Shown: in pieces, positions 17,790-27,313 of the stretch
Layout of the letters: every line of letters begins with the position of its first letter
How positions within the stretch are numbered: position 1 is the stretch's first letter
From: Methanolobus halotolerans
Lineage (GTDB): Archaea; Halobacteriota; Methanosarcinia; Methanosarcinales; Methanosarcinaceae
Reading direction: 5' to 3'
DNA: 47,741 bases
Assembly: GCF_004745425.1 (NCBI RefSeq)
Contig: NZ_PGGK01000015.1
Coordinates: forward strand, 1-47,741
Made by a program: the position numbers and the translations under genes
The notes under the pieces: generated by a model
The model's input: only the letters and a program-made list of their open reading frames with translations
What the model was told of the DNA's origin: nothing
Databases searched by the model: none

Positions 17790-19520
17790 ATGAAAGAAAT
17801 GAATGGAGCAGAAATCTTAGTTAAATGTCTGGAGGACCTGGGAGTCAAACATATCTTTGGTTATACCGGAGCAGCGATACTCCCTGTATTCCATGCTCTC
17901 CGGCAGAGCGATATTGAGATCGTAGTCAATTCCAACGAGCAGTCATCGGCATTCAGCGCGGCGGGGTATTCGCGATCAAGCGATCAGGTCGGTGTTGCCG
18001 TGGTCACATCCGGACCTGCCATTACCAATACTCTCACAAGCGTTGCAGATGCTTTTGGTGACAGCATCCCTCTGCTTGTCTTTGCAGGGCAGGTCCCCGA
18101 GCATAAGATAGGCACCGACTCATTCCAGCATATCAATGTCAAAGGGGTCTTCGGGGATGCAGCCAAGAAGGTTATCCAGCTATCAAATGATGATAACATC
18201 GAAGCAATAATCAAGGACGCCTATTACTATGCGATGTCTGGAAAACCAGGGCCTGTAGTCATAGATGTTCCTCTGGACAAACAGCAGAAGATGCATGAAT
18301 ACCAGTATATGAACGTCCTGAGGTTCGAGGAGAGTTATCACGATGACAGGCACCTGTGCGAGGAGCAATGCGAAGAGTTCTACCAGATGTTCCTTAACTC
18401 CAAAAAACCGCTTCTCTATCTTGGAGGTGGCCTGAACTCAGAAGCAGGAAGCCATGCAATCAGGAAATTCAATGAGTATTTCGGGATACCCTCAGTTAAT
18501 ACTCTCATGGCAAAAGGTGTCGTTGATGCAAGGAATGAGCTCAATCTCGGAATGCTGGGAATGTTCGGCACACCCTGTGCAAACATGCTGATTCAGGAGA
18601 ATGACTTCTTTTTCGCTATCGGTGTCCGCTGGGATGACAGGGTTGCGGAAAAGGTCGGATTCGCAATAGGTACCGACATAGCCTACATTGACATCAATCC
18701 TGAGAAAATGCACCAGATAAAGATCGAACGCGGCCCGAAGTTCACATTCATAGGCGATGCTGCCACGGCTATCCGGGACCTGCTGAACTACGCTAAAAAG
18801 CACAACATCACACTTGATATACATGAGTGGCAGGAACGTGCCAGATCTCTGAAAAGGTCTTGGCCTCTTGATCACAACCGGGAATCCGGATACATACAAT
18901 CCGCCGAGGTCATGGCTCTGCTCGCAACTTATGTTGACGGGAACACAAAGATAACCACAGGTGTCGGTAACCACCAGATGCTGGCGGCCCAGCATCTGCC
19001 CATGCAGAAAGCAAAATCCTTCATGACATCCGGGTCCTTCGGCACAATGGGCTTTTCCATGCCAACATCCATTGGTGTCCATTATGCGAACCCGGATGCG
19101 AGGGTTATAGCCATAGACGGCGACGGCAGTCTCAGAATGAACCTTGGAGAATTGCATACTATAGCATCACTCGATCTGCCTGTCAAGATACTCATGCTGA
19201 ACAACAGAAGCGACGGTATGGTCCAGAATCTGCAGGATGCAGCCTACGAAGGTGCCAGGACAGGAACACAGAGAACAAAGGATGTCCATTTCGCTGAAAT
19301 TGCAGAATCATTTGGCTTCAGTTACGCAAAGAGAATAAACGACAGGAACGACCTGAAAAATGCCATGAAAGCATTTCTGAATTCAGAAGGGCCATGTTTC
19401 CTGGAAGTCTGCACGGACAGGGAAGAGATCCTGTACCCGAAGGTCCCTGCAGGAGGAGCTTATAAGGATATGATCCTGGGACCGTATATTAAACAGGTAT
19501 CTGCTGGTACGAAAGATTGA
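17790..19520 (+). CDS. ilvB: Acetolactate synthase large subunit-like TPP enzyme
   Basis: 576 residues. Layout is that of TPP-dependent acetohydroxyacid synthases: an N-terminal PYR domain with the catalytic Glu at 50 ('NSNEQSSAF'), the 'GTDSFQHINVKGVFGDA' segment, a central domain, and a C-terminal PP domain with the TPP/Mg motif 'GDGS...NN' (about 443-472). 'GMVQNLQ' replaces the usual GMV-R-WQ, so it is a divergent member. GGAG lies seven bases before the ATG. No ilvN regulatory subunit follows; the next gene is a lipoprotein. By homology it condenses pyruvate units to acetolactate in Val/Leu/Ile synthesis. The Val-rich leader upstream supports that assignment over other TPP decarboxylases. 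Confidence 0.85.
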   Translation: MKEMNGAEILVKCLEDLGVKHIFGYTGAAILPVFHALRQSDIEIVVNSNEQSSAFSAAGYSRSSDQVGVAVVTSGPAITNTLTSVADAFGDSIPLLVFAGQVPEHKIGTDSFQHINVKGVFGDAAKKVIQLSNDDNIEAIIKDAYYYAMSGKPGPVVIDVPLDKQQKMHEYQYMNVLRFEESYHDDRHLCEEQCEEFYQMFLNSKKPLLYLGGGLNSEAGSHAIRKFNEYFGIPSVNTLMAKGVVDARNELNLGMLGMFGTPCANMLIQENDFFFAIGVRWDDRVAEKVGFAIGTDIAYIDINPEKMHQIKIERGPKFTFIGDAATAIRDLLNYAKKHNITLDIHEWQERARSLKRSWPLDHNRESGYIQSAEVMALLATYVDGNTKITTGVGNHQMLAAQHLPMQKAKSFMTSGSFGTMGFSMPTSIGVHYANPDARVIAIDGDGSLRMNLGELHTIASLDLPVKILMLNNRSDGMVQNLQDAAYEGARTGTQRTKDVHFAEIAESFGFSYAKRINDRNDLKNAMKAFLNSEGPCFLEVCTDREEILYPKVPAGGAYKDMILGPYIKQVSAGTKD

Positions 19521-19756
19521 ATCCATCTGCCGCAGATCATAAGTGTGCATTTATAGAAAAGAATATTTATAAAAAAAGCGTTTAGCAACCCTGTAGAAAT
19601 CCTTTATGCTCAGGTATAAAGGAGAATTCTGGAAATATTTTTATGTATTGTAGGATATTGGAAGTATCCGGCGGTCCTGTCTGGATGAAAACGGCCCATA
19701 TATGCTACCTACATAGCTCATTTAACGAAACACATTAGTTCAATTCGGTGTAAATT

Positions 19757-20185
19757 ATGAAAAAAACGATAATAGCAGGCATATTGCTGGCAGTCATACT
19801 GACTGCAGGTTGTACAGGTATTGGCAGCAGTCCGGCAAGAACAGTGGAAAACTTCGTTTTGCAGTTCGAACAAGGAAACTATGATGCCTGTTATGACCTG
19901 ATGTCATCCAGCTACAGGCAGGATACAGGGCTTGCAGATTTCGTGAATATTTGCAAGGATGCGAATCCTGACAAGTATGAGTTCATAGAAGTGACAAAGG
20001 AATACGTTGGTGAGGATGCTGCAGTAGTAGATGTGCTTGTAAACGAATCCTCTGTCGCTATAAAGTTCTCACTTAAGGATTTTTTTGAGATTGAGCCGGA
20101 GTATGAGAAGGTCACAGAACAGATAGAACTGGTAAAACAGGAAGACGAATGGAAAATAACCAGATTCCCGTATGCTCTTACCTGA
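19757..20185 (+). CDS. Small lipoprotein with NTF2-like (DUF4878-type) domain
   Basis: 142 residues. A signal peptide ends in the lipobox 'LTAGC' (Cys19), predicting a lipid-anchored exported protein. The rest ('ARTVENFVLQFEQGNYDACYDLMSSS' onward, split here by function into a helix pair and a strand-rich end 'EDEWKITRFP') follows the pattern of DUF4878/NTF2-like lipoproteins, common in methanogens. GGTG lies six bases before the ATG. The 236 bases upstream hold a small ATCTG-CCG-CAGAT hairpin after the acetolactate synthase stop and TATA-like boxes near 19565 and 19693, so it has its own promoter. Function is unknown. Confidence 0.75.
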   Translation: MKKTIIAGILLAVILTAGCTGIGSSPARTVENFVLQFEQGNYDACYDLMSSSYRQDTGLADFVNICKDANPDKYEFIEVTKEYVGEDAAVVDVLVNESSVAIKFSLKDFFEIEPEYEKVTEQIELVKQEDEWKITRFPYALT

Positions 20186-20359
20186 ACGATTGCAGAGTGA
20201 GGATTAAACTTTCATTTCCATAGTTTGGTGCTTTGACTTGCAGACACTTTTCATGTGATGCATGCAGAAAGGGCAATAAGAGATGAGTGTATCAGCCTTA
20301 TACTGGAAGAGATAAAACTGATCAATGCAATTGAATTTACCTTCAATAGGACTATTCCT

Positions 20360-21352
20360 TTAACTCCAGTAATCCTCATCTCTTTTTTCATCACAGTGCA
20401 TCCTGAGGATATCAGGATAAGGATATAAAAGGGTATAATCATTGATATTCTCACTATCATAATGGAGCACATAGAGCCGGAGAACTTCCTTAAGTGCATC
20501 TTCGTCTATCCTGCACTCCATATAGTTTCGAAGCAGATCCTCAAAGAGCTCTTTTTCGCAGGATGACATGGACCTGGCGAACGGGATACAATGTATCGTG
20601 CAACAGCAGCCCTGGATCCAAGGTTTCCGGGTTTCTGCATAAGGTCTTTGAATAAAGCCTGATAAGCCGTAAAAGTTCTTTCATACCCGATGCAATCAGC
20701 TTGTTTTATCAACCCGCACATTTTCCTGTAAATATTGCTATTGTAGAAAGAAAACAGGAAATGGTTCCTTTCATTGAACTTTATTAGTTCTTCCAGTGAA
20801 CCGGAGCTTTTGACACGCCTGAGATCAGCAAATGTATATAGTTGGGTCAGAAAATGATCACGTATCCTCTAGTTACGTAACCTGTCATCCTCTTCCATAG
20901 GATAGCCTGTGTACTTGGCAAGAATCTTTTTTGCAAAAAAACCCGGACCTTTTTCAATAACCGGTGTCATCTCTGTTACGGAATATACTTTAACGTTCCT
21001 GATACCTATAGTAGGAGAACCGGACTTGAATACAAAACCATCCACATAACCCAGCCGATGTATGAAATTCTCTGAATAATCGTTCATTTTTTCGGTAACG
21101 TCTTTACCTTACTGTCTTTGGCTGGACCAGACTAGATACCTTGTTCCTTCACAATTCTTATGGGTTCGCGAGGAACCCCGAGGCCAATCTCAACTTCAGG
21201 ACATACTTTAATGAAATCGACCAGAGGCTCAAGGTCTCTGACAATTCGTGAATGGATCACCTGACCGTTATACCGCACACTAGCAAAATCAAGGCATTTG
21301 CTTACAAGTATTATTGGCCGGGGAAATCCTGAAAGTCTTTTGTTGTTCCCAT
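20360..21352 (-). pseudogene. Decayed DUF523-DUF1722 fusion gene
   Basis: The minus strand carries recognisable family blocks in order across several frames. They are 'PIILVSKCLDFASVRYNG' and 'VCPEVEIGLGVPREPIR' (DUF523), 'LVQPKT', 'GKDVTEKMNDYSENF', 'VDGFVFKSGSPTIGI', 'RLRN' and 'RIRDHF', then DUF1722 blocks 'LEELIKFNERNHFLFSFY', 'YQALFKDLMQKPGNL' and 'LYPYPDILR'. Breaks are a frameshift at a CCCC run near 21325, two frameshifts between about 21135 and 21095, an in-frame TAG near 20873, and a frameshift near 20575. The ATG at 21352 is the likely original start. 'SPTIGI' in place of the usual SPSCGI shows a lost Cys as well. Function of the intact family (YbgA-like) is poorly known. Bases 20186-20359 hold nothing recognisable. 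Confidence 0.8.
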
Positions 21353-21407
21353 GTCCCTAATTGCCCTATATGTGATATGATGTCCTTGTATTTCTCTTGT
21401 TAGAAGA

Positions 21408-22871
21408 TTAGTAATTTCCGGAAAAAGAAGCTAAAAGAGCTGTCAGGAACTTCCACAATTTCAATACGGATGGAATGTGCAGTCTTTCATCCGGAGAATG
21501 AGGGTTCTTGATCGTAGGCCCGAAGGATATCATATCCATATCCGGGAACTTCGAACCTATGACAGCACATTCAAGCCCGGCATGTATTACTTCGGTACGT
21601 GCTTGTTCACCGAAAGTCTCCATATAGATTTTCTTAGATCGCTGCAGAAGAGACGAATCAATATCCGGCTGCCATGCAGGATAACCGCCATTGTGAAGGA
21701 CAATAGCACCTGCTGAACTTGAGATATCTTCTATCTCTTTCGTTATTTCAGACAGCCCCGCATCTGCAGAACTGCGCTGAGTGGATATGATAGCAAGATA
21801 TTCATCCTCCATCCTCATGGTTGCAAGGTTGTTTGATGTTTCCACAAGCCCTGGCACATCCTCCGACATCCTTGCAACACCATCAGGCAATTGTACCAAA
21901 AGGTCGATGATCTTTTTTGCCAGGTCTTTTTTCAGTGAAGTATTTACATCCTTGTCCGCCTGTTGTGTAAGTCCTATAGATAACAAGGGGTCATTCTCAC
22001 GATAATCAAGCCTTGCACCTTTTTCAATATCCCGGATGACTGAGAGGGCATTTTCATATTCATCCTGAGAAATTGCAAACAACGCCTCTGCATGGCGTGG
22101 AATGGCATTATGAGCCGAGCCACCTTCAATATTAATCAAATAAATATCAAAACTCGCAAGCAGAGTGTCAAGACTTGTTGCCAGGAGTTTGTTGGCATTG
22201 GCTCTTTTCTCGTGTATGTCCACACCAGAATGACCACCAGCCAGCCCGCCAACGGTCATCCTGCATAGAATGTGACCTTCGGGAACAGGTGTGTATTCCA
22301 GAGCAATGCGTATGTTCGTGTTCAGTCCGCCTGCACAGCCGATAATGAACACACCCTCATCCTCCGAATCAAGATTAAGTAATATCTTCCCGGAAATGAA
22401 ATCCGGCATCAGTTCATTGGCACCAGTAAGACCGGTTTCCTCATCGACCGTAAAGAGCAACTCCAAAGGAGGATGAGGCAGATCTTTATCCTTCGCAAGC
22501 ACCAGTGCGAGGGCAAGAGCAAACCCGTTATCAGCACCAAGGGTAGTACCTCTGGCTTTGAGCCAGTCACCTTCAATATACTGTTCAATCGGGTCCCTTG
22601 TGAAATCATGTGAAGAATCCGGATCCTTTTCACATACCATGTCCATGTGGCCCTGTATCACAATAACAGGTGATCTTTCATATCTCTTTGAAGCAGGCAC
22701 TCTGATAAGGATGTTGTTGACACTGTCGAACTTTACGTTGAGGCCGTTGGCTAAAGACCATTCTTTCAGCCAGTTAGCGATTTTTTCCTCATGCCCCGAA
22801 CATCTGGGAACACAGTTAATCTCTTCCAGCAAGTCAAGTATTTCCTGTGTGACACGGTCCATATTTCTCAT
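21408..22871 (-). CDS. pepD: Aminoacyl-histidine dipeptidase (Xaa-His dipeptidase, M20 family)
   Basis: 487 residues, the usual PepD length. Metal and catalytic residues are in place: His75 in 'QGHMDMV', Asp114 in 'GADNG', Glu144-Glu145 in 'DEETG', Asp168 in 'LDSED', and a C-terminal His in 'NPHSPDE'. A lid domain is inserted in the middle. It is a cytoplasmic zinc peptidase that cleaves dipeptides such as carnosine-like substrates, used in peptide turnover. ATG at 22871 is used; a second ATG three codons later is possible. It is divergent from the macro-domain gene across a 110-base region with ATAATATATC boxes. The downstream neighbour is a pseudogene, so it is probably monocistronic. Confidence 0.92.
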   Translation of the reverse strand: MRNMDRVTQEILDLLEEINCVPRCSGHEEKIANWLKEWSLANGLNVKFDSVNNILIRVPASKRYERSPVIVIQGHMDMVCEKDPDSSHDFTRDPIEQYIEGDWLKARGTTLGADNGFALALALVLAKDKDLPHPPLELLFTVDEETGLTGANELMPDFISGKILLNLDSEDEGVFIIGCAGGLNTNIRIALEYTPVPEGHILCRMTVGGLAGGHSGVDIHEKRANANKLLATSLDTLLASFDIYLINIEGGSAHNAIPRHAEALFAISQDEYENALSVIRDIEKGARLDYRENDPLLSIGLTQQADKDVNTSLKKDLAKKIIDLLVQLPDGVARMSEDVPGLVETSNNLATMRMEDEYLAIISTQRSSADAGLSEITKEIEDISSSAGAIVLHNGGYPAWQPDIDSSLLQRSKKIYMETFGEQARTEVIHAGLECAVIGSKFPDMDMISFGPTIKNPHSPDERLHIPSVLKLWKFLTALLASFSGNY

Positions 22872-22981
22872 CTTTTGTCCCAGAATCTTATTTGCATTTT
22901 AATACTCTTAAAGGATTCCTCACCAGGAATGAGTGATAAATAATATATCTGTGGAACAGGTACTGGTAATACAATGGAGGA

Positions 22982-23521
22982 ATGGGAGCTGAGACCGTGA
23001 AAACCTGTGATTGTATAAGCGTGATCCGAGGGGATATAGTAGAGCAGGAAGTAGATGCAATCGTCAACGCAGCAAATAATTCCCTGCTTGGCGGGGGAGG
23101 AGTTGATGGTGCAATACATTTAGCTGCAGGCCCCGGGCTTCTTGAAGAGTGCAGAACGCTTGGCGAATGTCCTACAGGCGAGGCGCGGATAACCCAGGGT
23201 TATTGGCTTCCCGCAAAATGGGTTATACATACTGTTGGCCCTGTGTGGCAGGGAGGAAACGCAGAAGAAGATCTGTTGCTCGCAAATTGTTACCGGAATT
23301 GCCTTGAGCTCGCAGCCGGGCATGATGTCAATAGTATAGCCTTCCCGGGAATTAGTATCGGAGCCTACGGTTTCCCTGTTGATAGAGCTTCGATTATCGC
23401 TGTTAATACCATAAAAGGATTTATAGCGGGCAATGATCTGCTGACAGACATCAGGCTTATTTGTTTCAGTGAATCAGCATATTCCTATTACTCCAATGCT
23501 GTGAGCAATATCTTCAGTTAA
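22982..23521 (+). CDS. Macro-domain protein, O-acetyl-ADP-ribose deacetylase-like
   Basis: 179 residues, almost entirely one macro domain. '[37 protein letters not shown]' is cited here only as blocks: GDIVEQ, VNAANN and [10 protein letters not shown] form the ADP-ribose pocket with the catalytic Asn and Asp. '[21 protein letters not shown]' and '[12 protein letters not shown]' complete it, as in YmdB/MacroD enzymes. These hydrolyse O-acetyl-ADP-ribose and remove ADP-ribose from proteins. ATG at 22982 has GGAGG almost touching it. GTG at 22997 has GGGAG at better spacing, so the protein may be five residues shorter. It probably acts alone; 172 bases without features follow. Confidence 0.88.
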   Translation: MGAETVKTCDCISVIRGDIVEQEVDAIVNAANNSLLGGGGVDGAIHLAAGPGLLEECRTLGECPTGEARITQGYWLPAKWVIHTVGPVWQGGNAEEDLLLANCYRNCLELAAGHDVNSIAFPGISIGAYGFPVDRASIIAVNTIKGFIAGNDLLTDIRLICFSESAYSYYSNAVSNIFS

Positions 23522-23693
23522 CAGTAACATCAGTTGTGGAATATTAGCATTGGATGCTGAGGTTGCACAATTTCTTCGGGTTTTCCTTTTGATCATTTAT
23601 CAGTTGCACGTTTCCTTCATTTCCATATTGTAAACAGGGCATTAAGAGAGATCCTTAAAAAAATATTTATGAAAGCTTTTTCTTTTAAGGTAT

Positions 23694-24401
23694 ATGAAAG
23701 TGTTAGTGGTCAAAAACATTCCAGAAGAAGGGCCAGGCATCCTTAAGGATATTATGGATGTTAACCGGATCCTGTATGATATCATTGACCTTGACTCCGG
23801 TGAAATTTTTCCTGATCCGCAGAAATATGCTGCTGTTCTTGTATTTGGTGGTCCGGACAGTGCCAATGACAGCACTGAAAAGATGAACGATGAACTTAAG
23901 AAGGTCAGGAAAGCTGTCGAGAACGGAATACCGTATATGGGAATATGCCTGGGAATGCAGGTCCTTGTAAAAGCATGTGGAGGCAAGGTCCGCAAAAACG
24001 ATATTAAAGAAGTTGGTTTTAAAGGTCCTGATAGTGAATATTTTAAAATCGATGTGTGCCCAGGCAGAGAAAAAGAAAGTCTCTTAAAAGGGCTGGAAAG
24101 TTCCCTTAAAATATTCCACCTGCATGGAGAAACTGTTGTCATTACCGATGAAATGGAGTTGCTTGCCACCGGGAAGTTCTGCAGGGACCAGGTAGTGAAG
24201 GTCGGAAATAATGCTTACGGATTTCAGGGGCATTTTGAACTGACATCTCATATGCTGGATATGTGGCTTAAAACCGATCAGGATCTGAAAACGCTTAATG
24301 GCGATGATATCAGGAACGATTTCAGGATTATCCATGAAGAGTACAGGGATAATGCTGAAAAGCTATTCACAAATTTTCTTCATATAGCCGGACTTATATG
24401 A
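23694..24401 (+). CDS. Class I glutamine amidotransferase (GMP synthase glutaminase-like)
   Basis: 235 residues. The nucleophile Cys85 is in 'GICLGMQ'; the other triad members are His180 and Glu182 in 'FQGHFELT'. 'GGPDSAND' near 52 is the oxyanion-type loop. No synthetase domain is attached, so this is a stand-alone amidotransferase-like hydrolase. Such proteins act on gamma-glutamyl compounds or donate ammonia to an unknown partner. AAGGT lies three bases before the ATG. A remnant of an acetyltransferase gene starts 11 bases after the stop, suggesting a former operon. Confidence 0.85.
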   Translation: MKVLVVKNIPEEGPGILKDIMDVNRILYDIIDLDSGEIFPDPQKYAAVLVFGGPDSANDSTEKMNDELKKVRKAVENGIPYMGICLGMQVLVKACGGKVRKNDIKEVGFKGPDSEYFKIDVCPGREKESLLKGLESSLKIFHLHGETVVITDEMELLATGKFCRDQVVKVGNNAYGFQGHFELTSHMLDMWLKTDQDLKTLNGDDIRNDFRIIHEEYRDNAEKLFTNFLHIAGLI

Positions 24402-24411
24402 AAATGGGGAA

Positions 24412-24620
24412 GTGACCTTGAAAATACTAGGTTCGTTGAAGACTGACAGACTTATCGTACGGGGGTACATAACCGATGACCTTGAAGACCTTATAATTTA
24501 TTGAATAACAGGGAAGTCATACGTTACACCGATATGCCGGCAAGGACATTCCATGTTGCAGAATGAGGGCTGCGAGACATGAATGAAAAACAGGAGCTTT
24601 TTTATACACATGTCCTAATA
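24412..24620 (+). pseudogene. Remnant of a RimJ/RimL-type GNAT acetyltransferase
   Basis: A GTG at 24412 preceded by GGGGA opens a frame reading 'LKTDRLIVRGYITDDLEDLI', the usual GNAT N-terminus. It stops at about 24504 through a frameshift. The next frame continues 'LLNNREVIRYTDMPARTFHVAE', then TGA, then 'GLRDMNEKQELFYTHVL'. The last two thirds of the domain are missing. The Shine-Dalgarno is intact, so decay looks recent. The 58 bases before the next gene hold its AT-rich promoter. Confidence 0.7.
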
Positions 24621-24678
24621 AATATATATAAATATAATTATTGTCATATTATATTCCGTAAGATTAAAAGGTGTACGG

Positions 24679-25941
24679 ATGCAGGAACATAAAAATAATG
24701 TGTTAGCAGGAAGGACCGCATTTCTTATAACTGCTGTTACGATCATATGTTTAATGTGGGGTTCACTGCCGGCATTTGCTGAAACCGTCGTGAGCATCGC
24801 TCCCTCGAGCCCGACAGTACAGACCAATCAGAATTTCAGCGTCTATGTCAGTATCGAACCTGAAACTACTTTTGTCGGCGCACAATTGAACATAGATTTC
24901 GATAACTCATTGATAAAAGCAAGCAATGTTATGGAAGGGGAACTATTCGGAAATGAGCAGATTCTGTACATCTTCAATGACGGGACGATCGATAACCAGG
25001 CAGGGACAATCAACGGTCTGTATGCAGTGATAAAGGGAGGAAGTCAGATAGATGAGGGCGGTATTTTTACGGAGGTCGAGTTCACCAGCGGTGACCGGAC
25101 AGGTTACTCGGATCTGTGCCTTTCAAATGTGATATTGAGCAACTCCGAAGGACAGGCCATTCCTGTCACCGTTGAAAGCAAAAGAATTACGATCATCAGT
25201 TCCACGAACGGGAAAGATCCTAATGTAGAAAAACCTGAATCAAGCTCCGGCAGCGGAGGTTCCGATACATCGGAGGACGTCGGGAACATCGATCTTAAAG
25301 AGGTAAAGAGTGTCTATGTCCTCAGTGATATGGACATATCCTACGTGTTCAATGAACAGGGGAATCCTGTCAATTCTATTTCCTACCATTCCGTTAAAAC
25401 CGCAGGCCAGATCACAAGTACTATCGAGGTCCTGAAAGATACTTCGGTAACTGTTACAGACACTCCTCCGGGAAAAGTCTACAGACATATCAATATATGG
25501 GTAGGAAAACAGGGATACGCAACCGAAGAAAATATAGAGGGAGCTGTGATTGGTTTTAGTGTTCCGAAAGAATGGCTGGCAGGTAATGGCATTGATGCTG
25601 ACCTTATCCGCATGAACCGGTTCAGTGAAGGTAAATGGAATGAACTGGAAACAAATATTGTCGGAGAAAATACCGATTCTGTTCTCTTTGAAGCCAGAAC
25701 ACCCGGGTTTTCACCGTTTGCAATCACCGCCTTCGGGACATCTTCATCCATTAAACGGGACAATGAAGTTGTTCTACCGGACGGAGATATCGATACGGAT
25801 GAAAATGCCGAAGTGTACGCTCTGGAAGAACAGGGATCAATTACAGGTGAAATTGCAGATGACACTAAAAAACTTGGCTGCAATACATTGTTGTTGCTGA
25901 TGACAATTCTGATTTTAATAGCGATCCTGAGGAAAGAGTGA
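24679..25941 (+). CDS. Exported cohesin-domain/PGF-pre-PGF surface protein with C-terminal anchor
   Basis: 420 residues. A signal peptide (hydrophobic 14-33, cleavage after 'AFA') leads to a cohesin-like domain at about 36-172 ('SPTVQTNQNFSVYVSIEP', 'FVGAQLNIDFDNSLIKA'). A Ser/Gly/Glu linker (182-205) is followed by a PGF-pre-PGF-type domain (about 205-350: 'VYRHINIWVGK', 'GFSVPKEWLAGNGID', 'ARTPGFSPFAI'). This domain is typical of Methanosarcinales surface proteins. An acidic stretch and a C-terminal hydrophobic helix ending 'RKE' finish the protein. The archaeosortase PGF triplet itself is absent, so a plain membrane anchor is more likely. AGGTG lies six bases before the ATG. Cohesins bind dockerins; the partner is not in this window. 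Confidence 0.85.
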   Translation: MQEHKNNVLAGRTAFLITAVTIICLMWGSLPAFAETVVSIAPSSPTVQTNQNFSVYVSIEPETTFVGAQLNIDFDNSLIKASNVMEGELFGNEQILYIFNDGTIDNQAGTINGLYAVIKGGSQIDEGGIFTEVEFTSGDRTGYSDLCLSNVILSNSEGQAIPVTVESKRITIISSTNGKDPNVEKPESSSGSGGSDTSEDVGNIDLKEVKSVYVLSDMDISYVFNEQGNPVNSISYHSVKTAGQITSTIEVLKDTSVTVTDTPPGKVYRHINIWVGKQGYATEENIEGAVIGFSVPKEWLAGNGIDADLIRMNRFSEGKWNELETNIVGENTDSVLFEARTPGFSPFAITAFGTSSSIKRDNEVVLPDGDIDTDENAEVYALEEQGSITGEIADDTKKLGCNTLLLLMTILILIAILRKE

Positions 25942-25996
25942 ACTTTCCCCAGGATAGAACTTATTTCATTGACATTGTTGCATTGCAACCTGTGAC

Positions 25997-27313
25997 TCAT
26001 GCTATACTACTATTGTTGGTCAGATTTGTCGCATTACTATTGGAACTATCCGGAGTTTCTGTGTTATTGTTCGAAGCGGTGTCGTTACCAGCGGTATCCT
26101 GTGCGGAAACCTCAAGCAGAATATCAAGTTCCTGCACGGTTTCATCACTGACTTCCCCTCCAAGTATCCATGCAAAGTTGAACACCTGCTGAGAAGGATA
26201 TATCGGTTCGGGCTTAATAACCTGCAGATAAGATCTCATGGTATCCGGGAGTCCTCCCCCGGATTCCGTCATGAGAAGGAAACCATGTTTTCCCATATGT
26301 GACAGTACTCCGCTTGGTATTATGACCCTCCAGTCGTCGGGGTCTGCAAGCAGCATATTATGCCCCGGCTCCGCATAGCCCCAGCCCACGCTCCTGGGCC
26401 TGAATCCCACATACCAGGATGTCCTGTGCCCACTGTCCTTGTATCCTGCCCACCTGACCGCCATCTCCTGAGGTGTCTCGCCGGGAATGCGCTGTACATG
26501 GCCATATTGAGAAAGATCTGCCATAGTCTCATCATCAACAACAGATGACGGAGCGAACACATATATGTAAGGATAGTAGGGCCAGCGTTTCTCAAGCATC
26601 CTGCGTGTCTCATCCGGCACCCCTTCGGGAGTCACATAGGCAAAAGCATCACCCTGATGTGCGTTCCAGTTCGATGCAGGGTATGCATATTCTAGGGCAT
26701 CCGTAGAAGCGATAAAGACTATCTGCCTGTGATTGGATTCAAGGACTGCGATATACTCGTCCACCGCTTCAGTAAGCTCAATAGCGTCTGATGCATATAT
26801 GGTACGGGGTTTCATATCCATATTCCTGATTTCTTCTGCCACACTCCGATCAATGTCTCCCACTATATACACCTGCACATTATTATCCATCATTACCCCT
26901 TCGGGCTTAAGACGCTCAAGTTCGTCCCTGGTCTCAGTGGGTATCGTTGTGTCATTCCCGGTGACGAACAGCATTGGTGCATTAACCGGGAAGTGCTGCA
27001 GACGTGTTGTCGTAATTGCAGCTGCCGGGTCATCATCCCTGACAAGGACCACAGCACCTGGCCTGTCCTTATCCTGGGCGGAGGCATAGATTGCCTGGGA
27101 ATATGCTGTTGTGGTGCTGAGATAGTCCTCACCTGAAAGCCTGGCCGTAGAACCTGTTAATCGGAGCAGTTCCTCATTCTGCATGGTACTTGCATCAAGA
27201 GGTTCCCCTGAGGACTCCCACATTGATACATAACCCAGTATCATAAGAAGTGTAAGAATCACCACTGCAAGCAAAGTGTAGATCGGCCTGATCACATTTC
27301 CCCCTCCTTCCAT
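25997..27313 (-). CDS. Membrane-anchored CWB2-like surface protein
   Basis: 438 residues. One N-terminal membrane helix (about 9-28) anchors an external part. The body alternates blocks such as 'VVLVRDDDPAAAITTTRLQHF', 'APMLFVTGND', 'VQVYIVGDIDRSVAEEI' and 'YGHVQRIPGETPQEMAVRWAGY'. This follows the logic of cell-wall-binding repeat 2 modules (alternative strands, GG/GD-I-V, R-I-G-T-A). The C-terminus is Asn/Ser/Thr-rich, suited to N-glycosylation. Its start lies 22 bases inside the end of the 674-residue gene upstream, so the two are translationally coupled. Family assignment rests on pattern reading; the ligand is unknown. Confidence 0.65.
   Translation of the reverse strand: MEGGGNVIRPIYTLLAVVILTLLMILGYVSMWESSGEPLDASTMQNEELLRLTGSTARLSGEDYLSTTTAYSQAIYASAQDKDRPGAVVLVRDDDPAAAITTTRLQHFPVNAPMLFVTGNDTTIPTETRDELERLKPEGVMMDNNVQVYIVGDIDRSVAEEIRNMDMKPRTIYASDAIELTEAVDEYIAVLESNHRQIVFIASTDALEYAYPASNWNAHQGDAFAYVTPEGVPDETRRMLEKRWPYYPYIYVFAPSSVVDDETMADLSQYGHVQRIPGETPQEMAVRWAGYKDSGHRTSWYVGFRPRSVGWGYAEPGHNMLLADPDDWRVIIPSGVLSHMGKHGFLLMTESGGGLPDTMRSYLQVIKPEPIYPSQQVFNFAWILGGEVSDETVQELDILLEVSAQDTAGNDTASNNNTETPDSSNSNATNLTNNSSIA

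Noticed and set aside
20873-20876. In-frame TAG as a pyrrolysine codon in the DUF523/DUF1722 gene
   Set aside because: The same gene has several frameshifts, so decay explains the TAG. No methylamine methyltransferase context is present.
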